DNA of 64,000 bases from Fulvivirga ulvae (GTDB lineage: Bacteria; Bacteroidota; Bacteroidia; Cytophagales; Cyclobacteriaceae), in contig NZ_CP089981.1 in the NCBI RefSeq assembly GCF_021389975.1, forward strand, positions 1,699,501 through 1,763,500, read 5' to 3'. A program made the position numbers and the translations under genes. The notes under the pieces were generated by a model. It was not told where the DNA came from. It did not search any database and was given only the letters and a program-made list of their open reading frames with translations. Each line of letters opens with the position of its first letter. The stretch's first letter is position 1. This document shows, piece by piece, positions 50,301 to 58,700 of the stretch.

Positions 50301-53283
50301 TAACACCCTGGTAAAGTGACAAAAGCTCTTTGACCAGAAGACGCTGGGTGACGCCATCACTGATGATATGGTGGATATCAAACAGCAAAAGGCTACTTGT
50401 ATCGCCGGGTACTACGCCTATCCGAAACAATGGAAGGCTATTCAAAGAAAATGATTCCCTGAACTCTTGTAGAAGGTGTGCTTCATCTGTTCCTTCATCT
50501 GGTTGATAAAACCTTACGGATACAGCCCCTTCTTCATGCACTTTCTGAACTGGATCCCCCTGCTCCAGGTCAAATGTAGTACGCAGGATCTCATGACGCT
50601 CAACCAAATCCTCGCAGGCTTTCCGCAAACGATCTTCTTCCAGAATCACGGGCAACCTAACGGCAAAGGGCATGTTATAAGCCGTATTATCTTCTTCCAG
50701 GTGTTGTACAAAATACAACCGACGCTGGGCTGGAGATAATGGGTAGGACAAGCAGGGCGCTGTTCGTTGGATCTGGCTATGTGTGGTCCGGTCAGATTCC
50801 TTTAACAGGGTTGCCTGGGAGGATATGGTGTCTCTTTCAAATAAGGCGGATATACTCACATTGACATGGTAGTCTTTTAAGATGCTGTGCTTCAGCATAA
50901 CAACGGTCAGCGAGTTGCCCCCTACACTGAAAAAGCTGGTATGGGTACCCAGGCTATCCGCAGGTTGGGATAGTACCTGACTCCATAAATTTTGAAGGTA
51001 TAACTCCTCTTCGTTCTCTGGGTTACTCGCTCTGGATGTGCGGTTGGGAGCAGAACATAACGCCAGAAGTGCCCGCTTATCAGTCTTACCATTAGGGGTT
51101 AGAGGGAGTACCGGGACATGGATAAATACCGAGGGTATCATATAATCCGGCACCTGGCTGGATAGATACGCTCGAAGGGTCGACTCTTTATAGGGAGTAG
51201 CACTCACATAAAAGGCTGCCAGCATCTTATGCTCTTGCTGCTCCTGTACCAATACCACCGCCTGTCTGATATCCTCGTAGTTCTGAAGGTGGTTCTCCAA
51301 AGATCCCAACTCTATACGGTAGCCTCGAAGCTGTACCTGGTTGTCTTTCCGGCTCAGGTATTCCAACTCCCCGTTTTCCATGACGCGCACAAGGTCTCCC
51401 GACTTGTAAATGCGCTCCCCCTCTATATATGGGTGTTCTATAAAACGACTGCACGTTAACTCAGCCTTGCCATAGTAACCATCGGCTAAGCCGATCCCTC
51501 CTACATGAAGTTCCCCGATCATTCCGTTCGGAACAAGACAATTGTGTTCATCAAGTATATAGATCGAAAGGGTTGGTAATGGTCGTCCGATGTTACTAGA
51601 TCCCCTTTCTATATCTTCTCTTGTTATATGTTTAAACGTATTGTGGACCGTCGTCTCGGTGATCCCGTACATATTGATAACCTTTGTCTCAGGGTAGCTT
51701 TCATACCAGGATCGCATCAGGGAGGGGTTAAAGGCTTCGCCCCCTAAAGTGATATAGCGTAATTTAAAATCAGCTTCGGGATGGTGATCTTTATGACGAA
51801 TCAGGTTATAGAAGGCACTAGGGGTCTGACATAGGCATGTTACGCCTGATTCTTTCAATAGCTCTATGAATGCAAGCGTATCCATCGAGGTCTCCCGAGA
51901 AAGAACGATCAGCTCGCCTCCATAAAGCAACGCTCCGAAGATCTCCCATACGCTCATGTCAAAACAGGGGCTGTGGAACATTACCCATATATCACTGCTC
52001 CTGAACTCAAAATCAAGTGAGTCATTGTAGAGCAGGCGAACCACATTCCGGTGAGGGATCATGACACCCTTGGGGTTACCGGTTGTACCCGAGGTATAGA
52101 TGATATAGCACAGGTCTTCAGGTTTCGGACATACCCCGACTGGTAAATCACTATAGTCTGTCGATCTGCTTATCGGGATGATCTGATGTTTATAAGCCAA
52201 GCCATCGACTGGCTCCGTGGACAGTACCAGATCAACGCCGCTGTCTTCAAGTATGTATTGAATACGTTTAGCCGGATAGTTTACATCTACGGGAACGTAA
52301 ACACCTCCCATCTTCAAAATACCCAGTATTCCAATGATCGTCTCATGACTACGACCTGTCAACAATCCGATCAGGTCGCCAGGACGCCCGCCATGAGCCA
52401 TCAGCATATGGGCTACACGGTTTGATGCCTGGTCAAGCGATGAATAGCTCATATGAACTTCCCCGTAAACTATCGCCGTTTGTTCTGGATACAACGATAC
52501 CTGACTGGCAAAAAGGCTAACGATTGTCGACGATTCAGGATAGCTTACCGAACGGTGATCAAACTGACTCAACAGATGTTCACGCTCAAGCTCACTGGTC
52601 AGCTCCACTTTACTGTAATGCTGGTCAGGAAATGCTAAAAGGTTCAACAGCAACCGCTCGTAAAAACCATACAGCTTCAAAATGCTATCTTCTCTGTATT
52701 TTAGCTTGTTATAACTAATCTGTACCTGCGATCCTTCAAAATGGTAATGAAGATCACATAATAAGCCTGACAGGTCACTTGGCTGATGAATACCTGCACT
52801 GGTTAACCCCAACAGGCTGCCTGATGAAATGCCTGTTATACGATCTCGAAGCAATAGGGTAACATTACAATGGGGGTGACTGAGACTCTCCAGTACTCTC
52901 GTCTTTACCTGGAACAAAATGTCCCGGAAAGTGGTGCTGGTGCTAACTTCACTGATCACGGGAATAACGTAACCTGCCGCTACTGATGTGTCTATATCGT
53001 TATATGCACCCGTAAATACCAGCGCCTGACTACTGCCGCATAACCGGCTCGCTAAAACCTGTAATCCGCATAGCAATACCATATGCTGTGAACGCAATGA
53101 GTCTGATACATTATTCAGACACGATAGTAAAGCTTCTGAAACTTCAATCTCTATACTTCCTGATTCGTAACCTTCATGATGACGCTCCTCATAATCACCA
53201 AAATAATCCGTGCATTCCCAACGATCCAGCTGACCTGTAAAATAACCACGGTCAACCATATTTATCTTATTATCTTTTGACAT
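41350..53283 (-). CDS. NrpsC: four-module NRPS (3977 aa)
   Basis: Order: half-C without HHxxxDG (1-245), A1 (near 400), PCP1 (VGGNS near 789), C2 (HHIISDG near 974), A2 (near 1438), PCP2 (IGGDS near 1823), C3 (HHAISDG near 2033), A3 (near 2503), PCP3 (LGGNS near 2884), C4 (HHIVSDG near 3071), A4 (YTSGSTGDPKG near 3541), PCP4 (IGGNS near 3919). There is no TE; the chain passes to NrpsD, whose start overlaps the NrpsC stop by 4 bp and which begins with a docking domain and a C domain. Codes by eye: A1 DMWCTGMVHK, A2 DFWNIGMVHK (threonine), A3 DVWHISYIDK (serine-like), A4 DVQNVSEVIK (unassigned). Residues 1-2880 are a near-copy of NrpsE. The C4-A4-PCP4 part is visibly AT-richer than the shared part. 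It starts 15 bp after the desaturase stop. Confidence 0.95.
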   Translation of the reverse strand: MSKDNKINMVDRGYFTGQLDRWECTDYFGDYEERHHEGYESGSIEIEVSEALLSCLNNVSDSLRSQHMVLLCGLQVLASRLCGSSQALVFTGAYNDIDTSVAAGYVIPVISEVSTSTTFRDILFQVKTRVLESLSHPHCNVTLLLRDRITGISSGSLLGLTSAGIHQPSDLSGLLCDLHYHFEGSQVQISYNKLKYREDSILKLYGFYERLLLNLLAFPDQHYSKVELTSELEREHLLSQFDHRSVSYPESSTIVSLFASQVSLYPEQTAIVYGEVHMSYSSLDQASNRVAHMLMAHGGRPGDLIGLLTGRSHETIIGILGILKMGGVYVPVDVNYPAKRIQYILEDSGVDLVLSTEPVDGLAYKHQIIPISRSTDYSDLPVGVCPKPEDLCYIIYTSGTTGNPKGVMIPHRNVVRLLYNDSLDFEFRSSDIWVMFHSPCFDMSVWEIFGALLYGGELIVLSRETSMDTLAFIELLKESGVTCLCQTPSAFYNLIRHKDHHPEADFKLRYITLGGEAFNPSLMRSWYESYPETKVINMYGITETTVHNTFKHITREDIERGSSNIGRPLPTLSIYILDEHNCLVPNGMIGELHVGGIGLADGYYGKAELTCSRFIEHPYIEGERIYKSGDLVRVMENGELEYLSRKDNQVQLRGYRIELGSLENHLQNYEDIRQAVVLVQEQQEHKMLAAFYVSATPYKESTLRAYLSSQVPDYMIPSVFIHVPVLPLTPNGKTDKRALLALCSAPNRTSRASNPENEEELYLQNLWSQVLSQPADSLGTHTSFFSVGGNSLTVVMLKHSILKDYHVNVSISALFERDTISSQATLLKESDRTTHSQIQRTAPCLSYPLSPAQRRLYFVQHLEEDNTAYNMPFAVRLPVILEEDRLRKACEDLVERHEILRTTFDLEQGDPVQKVHEEGAVSVRFYQPDEGTDEAHLLQEFRESFSLNSLPLFRIGVVPGDTSSLLLFDIHHIISDGVTQRLLVKELLSLYQGVTLDPVPLQYRDYVIWYHSSERQAELVKQRQFWEREYVSLPSPLELPGDFPRPHFRSFAGDTLSLELADTTTQGLRNYAEEHSSSVYTVIYAAYYLLVGKLSGSDDLVIGTVTNGRNHPDLSDLFGMLASTLPIRMLLDRNLSFEAFHAQVKERVLQCMDHQDFPYEDLLESLDVARDTSRNPLFDICLVYEHLESDPEAREEYKAVPVQLDHKLSKFDLTLIVKETPEGLLLEMEYSTALFKPATIQVFMEAYQYILNSVLSDPGQSLRSVSLQAEGPEVYLNYPLTEPCFAPDQTVIDAFEMQVLAHADKLAVSYGEDRLSYSALNARSNRLARHLQMSGAGPGQCIGLYYNRSVEMIVAILAVLKTGSTYVPIDDEASSERIMEILSDSQALVLLTHSEKALTGLNIEVISSDTIDLASYSSENPGVSIPSETLAYIIYTSGTTGKSKGVMISHENLKNLVLNRDTPFAFSSSDTWTMFHRYCFDFSVWEIFSPLTTGGRLLVVSREELLDPALFLSRIVSDQVTVLNQTPTAFYNLMRVALQAPSAIKLRYIIFGGEKLQPGMLSDWNDTYPGVKLVNMYGITETTVHVTYKEITRPIISRNESNVGIPLAGYFACVVNSDGNIVPHGLPGELYVGGYGVSQGYIGNADLTGEKFISRPEVSPWKLYRSGDLVRVDAHGELIYYRRMDHQVQLKGFRVELQAIENILSTYKFIEEVKVVFRERSQDQYLVAYYIGPEEIDVVQFRRLLANKLPLYMIPSYFVRIDHLKVTANGKLDEQYLPDPVHQVHRGTRLAQSYLEKKATSIWSATLGLETVGLEDNYFSIGGDSITAIRLISRMNDTLHTRLKVSDLYKYQTLEELLAYARSEDSRGHERYYQEVQTELAEFSASYRSKHADPSIESVYPMSNIERGMSFIQLRNEEALIYFEQLVWEVTYEDFDIHVLEQALTLLTEKQTALRTALDVGENAHVIYKPFSIEVPYADLRGKPKQEQEGHIRSYMEHSQEHPFALDKAPLWRLSAFRLQEDFHVLIFEIHHAISDGWSIATFMTELNRTYRALQEDNAYRPSPLSTGYREFIIEEMVYDRMEESLDFWKTELSGFTKFSLNTPVEDSSFRSIKVPFDQDLFGSLEDLASSRGTTVKNLFFAAYMSSLNMMSYSSDIVAGLVTFNRLIGEEGVDVFGNFLNTIPVRLDLTEELTGELLLTKVEDKLQEIKAYDRTSLFRIARAMGVTNFTENPITDLLFNFTSFHVIYELSMDHSRSVTEEERVAIDNFIRGHGLFEVSVNGVRSNCFIQYDYVTTFISDTDFRRFTQIYENTLRLLAYSPDRKINLSTVLPEDNVSLQGLQGAHRDIPEDFSILPLFASHVSSTPDGVALIYEGEEISYRDLDARSDQIASSLQSSGVVGGDVVGVLQERSPDLIASILGIFKAGGVYLPVDPDYPASRIREILEDSGAVCLLSGAFQSEAMGLPSSCFVIRTATLAKDTSAVLWTPADRSSTAYIIYTSGSTGQPKGVENTHGGLINRLLWMQEELGLTAGTRFLHKTPVVFDVSVWELILPLITGGTLVIARPEGHKDQSYLSTTIAEAGVEVIHFVPSMLSVFLDTMQLEGAMLPGVREVICSGEALKGVTVESFSSVFTHARLHNYYGPTEAAIDVTSICLDGYSGGVVSIGRPVLNTQIHIMDDQSRLLSRGSVGELCIGGVQVAAGYVNRPELTSSKFIIGEGELGRLYRTGDLARWRSDGTLEYLGRIDTQVKLRGYRIELGEISNVLERCAGVRQAAVALRHRGEDAHLVGYYVSDVLVNKEELKTHLSAYLPDYMVPEYYVELEALPLTHNGKLDYSSLPDYQVEVEEYQAPSNEVERRLVSIWSEILELPQDSISTNADFFRLGGNSLSAITLVNRISKAFDVTIRLSELFNNTTIGALNNLIAEANEHIAFVHIPKAEMISAYPLSSAQKRMYLLYQFDKGSITYNMPELFMLGDNYEIHRIKEAFGQLIARHEILHSVFELQGGEAVQRVLEEYEFEIEYDEGGPEEELQTYKSFLRPFDLDKELPIRVNLFKNLYGECILMVDMHHIVSDGVSMDILLREFWSLYRGETLEALPLQYKDYAMWQQSTAYQEQVAIHKSYWLDVFAESIPELNLPTDYKRPLERSDNSCSATLLLTGEESEQIRGLASDLGVTLYTLLLGAYYVLLHKLCNTTDIVVGTPTAGRSHADLENMVGMFVNTLAIRQQISDKKAFGEFIKKLQKDTLQAFEHQLFQYQDLVDTLEIPRAIDRNPLFDVFFTIQEEKEMIDFNMRAIDLSEHGEVSAKAKFDLSLEVLDSHKGLGFTFTARNDLFQKSTLENFTAYLKRILNSVSEDTTQRIADISLLSDIECKELLEDFNDSAVDFGLPNTVLDRFRTQALKSPEAIALIYKDKEISYGVLDNLSDQWAGNLVEKGVKPGAIVGLLMERSTEMITAILAVMKAGAAYVPLNPDQPIRRNLYMMEECGCSYVISNLPDIDDALRASRIFLTPEILSSENHTAGTSPGVNIQSLAYIIYTSGSTGDPKGVMIEHESLSNFIAHEERFLSVNREDRVLQFSPYYFDVSVQQIWVSLTTGAGLVLIDKETLSNPEYFVSYLSSKCVTIMNVTPSFLESMTIPPMEKLRSIVVSGEACKASLAKQYMEQYDFYNEYGPTEATVIAISCKVTSEMITADRVPIGKPIANMRAYILNDAGQVVPRGSAGTLYLSGKGVAKGYLNKADLTKERFVDNPYAGGVLYDTGDLARWLPEGNIEFLGRVDDQVKLRGYRIEPGEIENCLEELPEVNKAVVCLRGQPGQEYLYAYLSGKETLKPEIIKLHLSRLLPDYMIPNGYMWIDNIPLNPNGKVDRKALPKADFTHEGERCGPQTATEVLLMDLWSEVLNIDVERISTDKSLFEIGGNSLTVIVLTNRILKTTGLDISPRQIFIKPTIQSMADYIDTVRQLETSEDDGEYSTKVII

Positions 53284-53321
53284 AAATACCCCCTTTTCTT
53301 ATCTCAGTCCGCCTTTATTTA
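44644..53321 (-). repeat. Long direct repeat, copy 2 (shared with 22389-31067)
   Basis: Partner of the copy at 22389-31067. It covers NrpsC from the start codon through the first half of PCP3. The right end reaches into the last codons of the desaturase gene (NKGGLR and stop), which are intact here and a relic in copy 1. The left end falls in the codons for ADFF, just before LGGNS of PCP3. From there NrpsC goes on to a fourth module, whereas NrpsE goes to a thioesterase. The linker block at 47876-47941 is the main unrelated island within the repeat. Confidence 0.93.
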
Positions 53322-54381
53322 CAAGACCCCGGTATTCACCCAACATATGTAACCCAAACGACATACCTGGCTCACCTCCTTCCCACTTGCGGTATTTTTT
53401 AGTATAACTCAGAAGCGTTTCCGTACCAGGTTTGCCTTTACTGAAAATCCCTCCCCATATATTATCCCACTCTCGATAATTAGTATCTTTTCGTAGAACC
53501 TCATGTGCTTCTCTGAGTTTGTAACAAGGAATAGAAGGACATAGGTGATGCACCAAGTGATAACGGTCTCCATGTCTTCCGAAAATAAAGTTTTCAATCA
53601 TGTTCCCATGCCTGTTTCTGGTAAGTAGTAACTCTGACTTTTCAGATTCTGGTAAAGGATAATGCTCAGCCATTTCTGCTAACCATCCAATTGTAACATA
53701 AGATGTGAAGAGTGGTATGATCCAGAATAGAAAGAATTCCAATAAAACTCCTGAAAGTATTACTGTAGCAAAAACAACTGCCCAGGTAATAAAAAACTGT
53801 AGCCTTTCTCTTCTGAATTTACGAGTTCTTTCCTCTGACAACTGAGACGTGTCAAAAAAGATCCTGTCTCGGTAGATATACCGGATGTATTCGATGGTTC
53901 TATAACCGATAATTGAAAGCACGATATTTTTGATAAAAAACATTCTATACCCTTCTTTAGTATCGTACAGACCACAAGCTATCTGAAAGTTATAATCCGG
54001 GTCCTTCTCTTCATCTCCACAATAAGGATGGTGTCCCCTAAGGTGGGTCTGCTTATAGGGGATCAAAAGATGACAGATCAAAAATGAAGTAAAGTAGGTT
54101 CCTAAAATCTGGTTTAGCCTTTTATTAGAAGACAATAACCCATGGCTGGCCTCGTGTAACAGGTTAGCAAAAACTCGCTGAACTGACCCGATGATGATCA
54201 AACTAATTGGGTAAAACCAATACGAAAATTGCACACAAATCATCACTGAAAATGCAATTAGTAGGTAGTTAAAAAGCACGATTAACAACCCCGAGTATTT
54301 ATTTGCTCCTCGTAGTGTGTGAACCTCTCTTAGAATGCTTTTCGAAATACTGATCGGTTCAATTTGTTGTAACGTTTCCAT
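53299..54381 (-). CDS. Membrane fatty acid desaturase/hydroxylase
   Basis: 360 residues with about four to five membrane helices and the three His boxes of the di-iron desaturase superfamily: HEASH (76-80), HLRGHH (113-118) and HLVHH (275-279). An extra His is in EMAEHYPL (240). The family introduces double bonds or hydroxyl groups into acyl chains or other membrane-bound substrates. In the cluster it may modify a fatty acyl starter or an amino acid side chain; no acyl-CoA ligase is visible in the window. The start overlaps the glycosyltransferase stop by 23 bp and the stop is 15 bp from NrpsC, so translation is tightly linked. Its last codons recur as a relic upstream of NrpsE. Confidence 0.88.
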   Translation of the reverse strand: METLQQIEPISISKSILREVHTLRGANKYSGLLIVLFNYLLIAFSVMICVQFSYWFYPISLIIIGSVQRVFANLLHEASHGLLSSNKRLNQILGTYFTSFLICHLLIPYKQTHLRGHHPYCGDEEKDPDYNFQIACGLYDTKEGYRMFFIKNIVLSIIGYRTIEYIRYIYRDRIFFDTSQLSEERTRKFRRERLQFFITWAVVFATVILSGVLLEFFLFWIIPLFTSYVTIGWLAEMAEHYPLPESEKSELLLTRNRHGNMIENFIFGRHGDRYHLVHHLCPSIPCYKLREAHEVLRKDTNYREWDNIWGGIFSKGKPGTETLLSYTKKYRKWEGGEPGMSFGLHMLGEYRGLVNKGGLR

Positions 54382-55711
54382 AGGTAGTGTTATCGATTTT
54401 TTTTTGCATTAACTGATTGAAAAAGTCTATTCCCAGCACGAAATCCATTTGATCTCTAAATATCTTCTGAAATTTCTGAACCCCACGCTGAATGTTATCA
54501 TCCTGAAAAACCTGATTCATGAGCCTCAACATTTCCGTTTTATTGATATCTAACAGGTTACCCCGGACTCCCAGATTATTATATATTACCCTTGTTGAAT
54601 TTCCTGGTTGATCACCAAAAGATGGAAAAACCACCGAGGGAACTCCATGATAGATGGCTTCTCTAAGTGTTCCTAAACCGCCATGACATACCATCAGGGA
54701 TATTTTGTTAAAAATTTCTATATGGGGCACCCAATCATAAATATGAACATTGTCAGGAACCCTCAATCCATCCATATCCTCCTTTTTCCCAACCTGAAGA
54801 ATCAACTCACAACCATCCATTTCTTCCATAGCTCCGAGAATAGATTTATAAAAGTTTACCCTAACCTCAGGATTCAAGAACTGAGGCATGGTACCTAGTG
54901 TGGCGTAAATTATTTTGCTCTGATCATCAAAAACTGACCAATCGAACTGCTCGCTGTGTTTTTCATTCTGTAGTACAAAGCTCCCTCCATAAAAAATCCT
55001 TTTCCTGTTTTTGCGGTATGGCAAATCAAATTCTGCCGGACAACAATAAAGAATGGGTGTATCGATCCTAAAATCATTGGTAGGATAATCACCCCACACT
55101 ATGCGATATCCATATTTTTTAAAAACACGCTTAAAGTTGTTTTTCGGGATACGTCTCAGCCCGAAATGTCTATAGAGCATTGCATTATATTTTAAGCGAT
55201 CTCTCAACCACCACCGGTAGATACTTACCCAACCGGCAATAATTTTCATACGATCAATCAGGTTTAACTTCTTTGAAGGCGCATAGGTGGAGTGTACCGA
55301 GGGCAATCGCGTGTTGAATTCGGTAGAGAGTGTAACACTGATTCCCAATAAGGGAACTCCCAATTTCACAAAAGGCAATGTCCAGGATGTATTTAGCACC
55401 TCATACAAAACCAATTTAGGAGGACATTCCTGATAATAATTGTAGCATTCTGCCATTAATGCCTGTTCTGCCTCCACCTGATATAAGTGTAAATTTTTAG
55501 GTTGATTTAAATCAAGCGTGGGTTCAGGAAAAGAAAACGCCTTATACCTCAGGTCATTCTTCTCAAAATACCTACAAGTATCTTCATCAAAGATCCCGGC
55601 ATATTCCACTTCAAAACGGTGGTCTTTTAAAAAATTTGCCAGGTATTGAGTAGACCTGATGGTACTTGCCTCAGGTTTAATAACAATACATATTAATTCT
55701 TTCTCATCCAT
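54359..55711 (-). CDS. UDP-sugar-type glycosyltransferase (GT1/MGT family)
   Basis: 450 residues, GT-B fold. The C-terminal donor-binding region holds YDWVPHIEIF, then MVCHGGLGTLREAIYHGVPSVVFPSFGDQPGN (HGGLGT loop and the final DQ pair), the signature of macrolide- and glycopeptide-type glycosyltransferases. The N-terminal part starts ICIVIKPEASTIRSTQYLANFLKDH, a normal acceptor-domain beginning. It likely attaches a sugar to the peptide, giving a possible acceptor for the carbamoyltransferase at 14925-16682. No nucleotide-sugar biosynthesis genes are visible, so a common sugar donor such as UDP-Glc or UDP-GlcNAc is plausible. It starts 85 bp after NrpsB and overlaps the desaturase start. Confidence 0.9.
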   Translation of the reverse strand: MDEKELICIVIKPEASTIRSTQYLANFLKDHRFEVEYAGIFDEDTCRYFEKNDLRYKAFSFPEPTLDLNQPKNLHLYQVEAEQALMAECYNYYQECPPKLVLYEVLNTSWTLPFVKLGVPLLGISVTLSTEFNTRLPSVHSTYAPSKKLNLIDRMKIIAGWVSIYRWWLRDRLKYNAMLYRHFGLRRIPKNNFKRVFKKYGYRIVWGDYPTNDFRIDTPILYCCPAEFDLPYRKNRKRIFYGGSFVLQNEKHSEQFDWSVFDDQSKIIYATLGTMPQFLNPEVRVNFYKSILGAMEEMDGCELILQVGKKEDMDGLRVPDNVHIYDWVPHIEIFNKISLMVCHGGLGTLREAIYHGVPSVVFPSFGDQPGNSTRVIYNNLGVRGNLLDINKTEMLRLMNQVFQDDNIQRGVQKFQKIFRDQMDFVLGIDFFNQLMQKKIDNTTYGNVTTN

Positions 55712-55796
55712 GTTATGGTGTTTGCACTATCCGGGATTCCAGGTGTTGTATGAGGTCCTGATGTTCTGATACATCAGGGGCCGAAAGAAAAATCTG

Positions 55797-58700
55797 CTAT
55801 AAATTAAAGGTTATCTCATCTCCTAATGCCTTTGCTTCCTTGGTCATTGGGGATGAATGATCTAAAAGTATATCCAAAGATGGTGTTATCTCTTTCTCCA
55901 GAACTTCTAACATTTGCCCTACTAACGACTGTAAAGACTGTATTTCTTCTTCTTTGAAGTATGAAGTAGAATATTCAAAACGAAACAAGTAATTCTCTGG
56001 CTGCTCATATACAAACAGGCTGAGCGGATGTTTGGAAACTTCCGTATTGAGCTGAAAAGGAGTAAAACTATTATCTGCAACTTTTAACCCTGAAAAATCC
56101 AGATTCTGAAATACCAACATAGTTTCAAACAATTGTTGCCCCTTATCAAGCATCTGAGATCGAATAAGGTCATCCTTAATGTCTGAAAGGTCAAAGAGTT
56201 GTTTTTCATTTACCTCTGTCAATAATTTATGCACTTCAAGAACCATTTGAGAGAAGGTCATGCCCTCTTTAATTTCGAAACGCACGGGTAATGTTTTGGC
56301 AAACATGCCAATGATACCCAGAACTTCTTGTTGGACACGTCCCAGCGTATTGATACCAATGGTAATGTCTTTTTGACTTGTAACGCTGGAAAGCATTAAA
56401 TAATAAAGGCTATAAATAATTGAAAAAGCTGTTACATTGTCGTTCTCATACGCCTTTGAAAGCCGTGCTATAGTATCTTTTGAAACAAAAAATTCAAGGT
56501 GATTCCCTACACTCTCCCCTTCGCTTTCATAAAATGGCTGAAAGCCCGATTTGGGTATCTTCTTATTCAATATTTGCTTCCAGAAAAGACCGCTTTTTGC
56601 ATATTCTTCACTCTCTCTGAATTTATTTTCCCAGACCGCATAATCCTTAAATTGAATATTAAGCGGTTGCAGAGCATGGTTATTGTAAAGAGTCAGAAAA
56701 TCACGTATCAAATTGATCTGCGACATCCCGTCGCAAACGATATGATGAGTATCAGCAATAATGACGCGAGAAGTATCTGACTGAATAAGCCCAACTCGTA
56801 ATAATTTTCCGTTTTCCAACTGAAAAGGTTTAACAAAGTTTTTAGCCGCTTGCTGAACCTCTGGCTCACCTCCTTTAACTTCAATAGTCTCAATTTCGAT
56901 CTCCCAGGGTGCGTGAATTAGCTGCCAAAACTTTTGATCCTCAAATACAAAACTTGTTCTGAAGGCTTCATGTCGCTCTATGATCTGATTAAATACCTCT
57001 TCCACTTTATCTATTTGTACACCCTCACTAATTGTCCAGGCAATGGGAAGATTATATGAAATACCCGTATTCGACTCGGCCTCAAAAAACATACGCTCCT
57101 GATTCTTACTCAATGGAAACCGAGCTCCAGACTGTACCTTAGAAATAACAAATACACTATCCTGATTGAGCTCCTGTACCTTACCTGCCTGCTGTCTTAT
57201 AGTAAGATTTTTTAAAGCATTTCCTAAAGTAAGCCTTACCCCAAACTCTCTATAGATTCTTCCAATCAGCTTCATCAGGCTGATGGAGTTTCCCCCTATT
57301 CTTAAAAAATTATCAGTTACTGAGATATTATCTTCATCAAGTACAGTTTTCCAAATAGCTAAGAGCTTAGCTTCGGTTTCATTAGAAGGTTCTGCTGATT
57401 CGGTCTTCAGTGGTTGTATTTTTTCCAGGGCTTTTATATCAACCTTACCATTGGAAAGCAATGGTATTGATTTCAAAGGGATCAATAATCCCGGATGCAT
57501 ATACTCCGGCAACTGTGCTTTCAATACCTGCCATAGATCCTCTATCTCCTTCCCCTGATCTTCTGACTCAATAAGCTCTACATACATTCTAATCTCAGCT
57601 TCGGGCAGATCTTGCTTCACTACTATAGCTATTGCACTTCTCACACGTGCAGATCCTAATGCTACATTTTCTAATTCCTCAAGCTCTATACGTATGCCCC
57701 TCATTTTGACCTGGCGATCATCCCTCCCCAATAGATCCAAATTTCCATCTGCACTTATTTCACCTCGATCTCCGGTTTTATAAGCTGGCAATGGCTTGCC
57801 CTCTTCACTTTCAAGTGTAATGAAGTTCCTTGCATTTAGTTCTTCATTTTGATAATATCCTTTGGTGAAATATTCAGAAACGATATAAACATCACCAGGA
57901 GTGAGAGCAGGGCATGGTTTCATTGATTCGTCAAGTACCAAAACCTGTGAGCCGCTGATGGCCTTACCAACGGGGATTCTCACTTTTCCGGTATCTTCAG
58001 GTTTGATCCGGTAAAAGGTACGAATCATCGTAGTCTCAGTGGCTCCGTAAAAATTAACCAATTCTGTACCTTCACCCTTTTTCTCATACCAGCTTTTCAG
58101 TTCTGATGGCATAACCCTTTCCCCTGAAAGAAAGATGTACCTGAGTGAACTTAACTGATCTTCTCTTAACTCATTGCTGTTAAATATTCTAAACACACTG
58201 GGTACACAATGTATTGCTGTTACTTTCTTTGAGTCCAACCAGGCCAAAAGGTTTAAGGGATCAGGCACTTGACTTTCAGGGATACAAACGGTTCCTCCTG
58301 CAAATAATGGCACAAATATATCACGAAGAAATGCATCAAAGTACGGACTGATCAATTGACTGAAACGGTCATTTTCATCAATTGCAAATTCACCGATCTC
58401 CCAAAGAATAAACTGTAAAAGGCTATCATTCCGTCCAACAATGCTTTTGGGCTTACCTGTTGACCCTGAAGTAAAATACATATACAAGCTGTCATTTTCT
58501 TCATAAGTCGGAAATACATCAACCTCCGCCTGATCTGCCGCTATGACATCTTGAATATCAGCCCGACTTTCAGAAAGTGCTGTGGTATTAAATCCTCCAT
58601 GTGAAGTAAACAGGAGGTAAGCCAGATCATTATCCCCAATTATACTATTAAATCTGCTGGCAGGCATTTTGGTATCAATAGGTACAAATACATGACGAGC

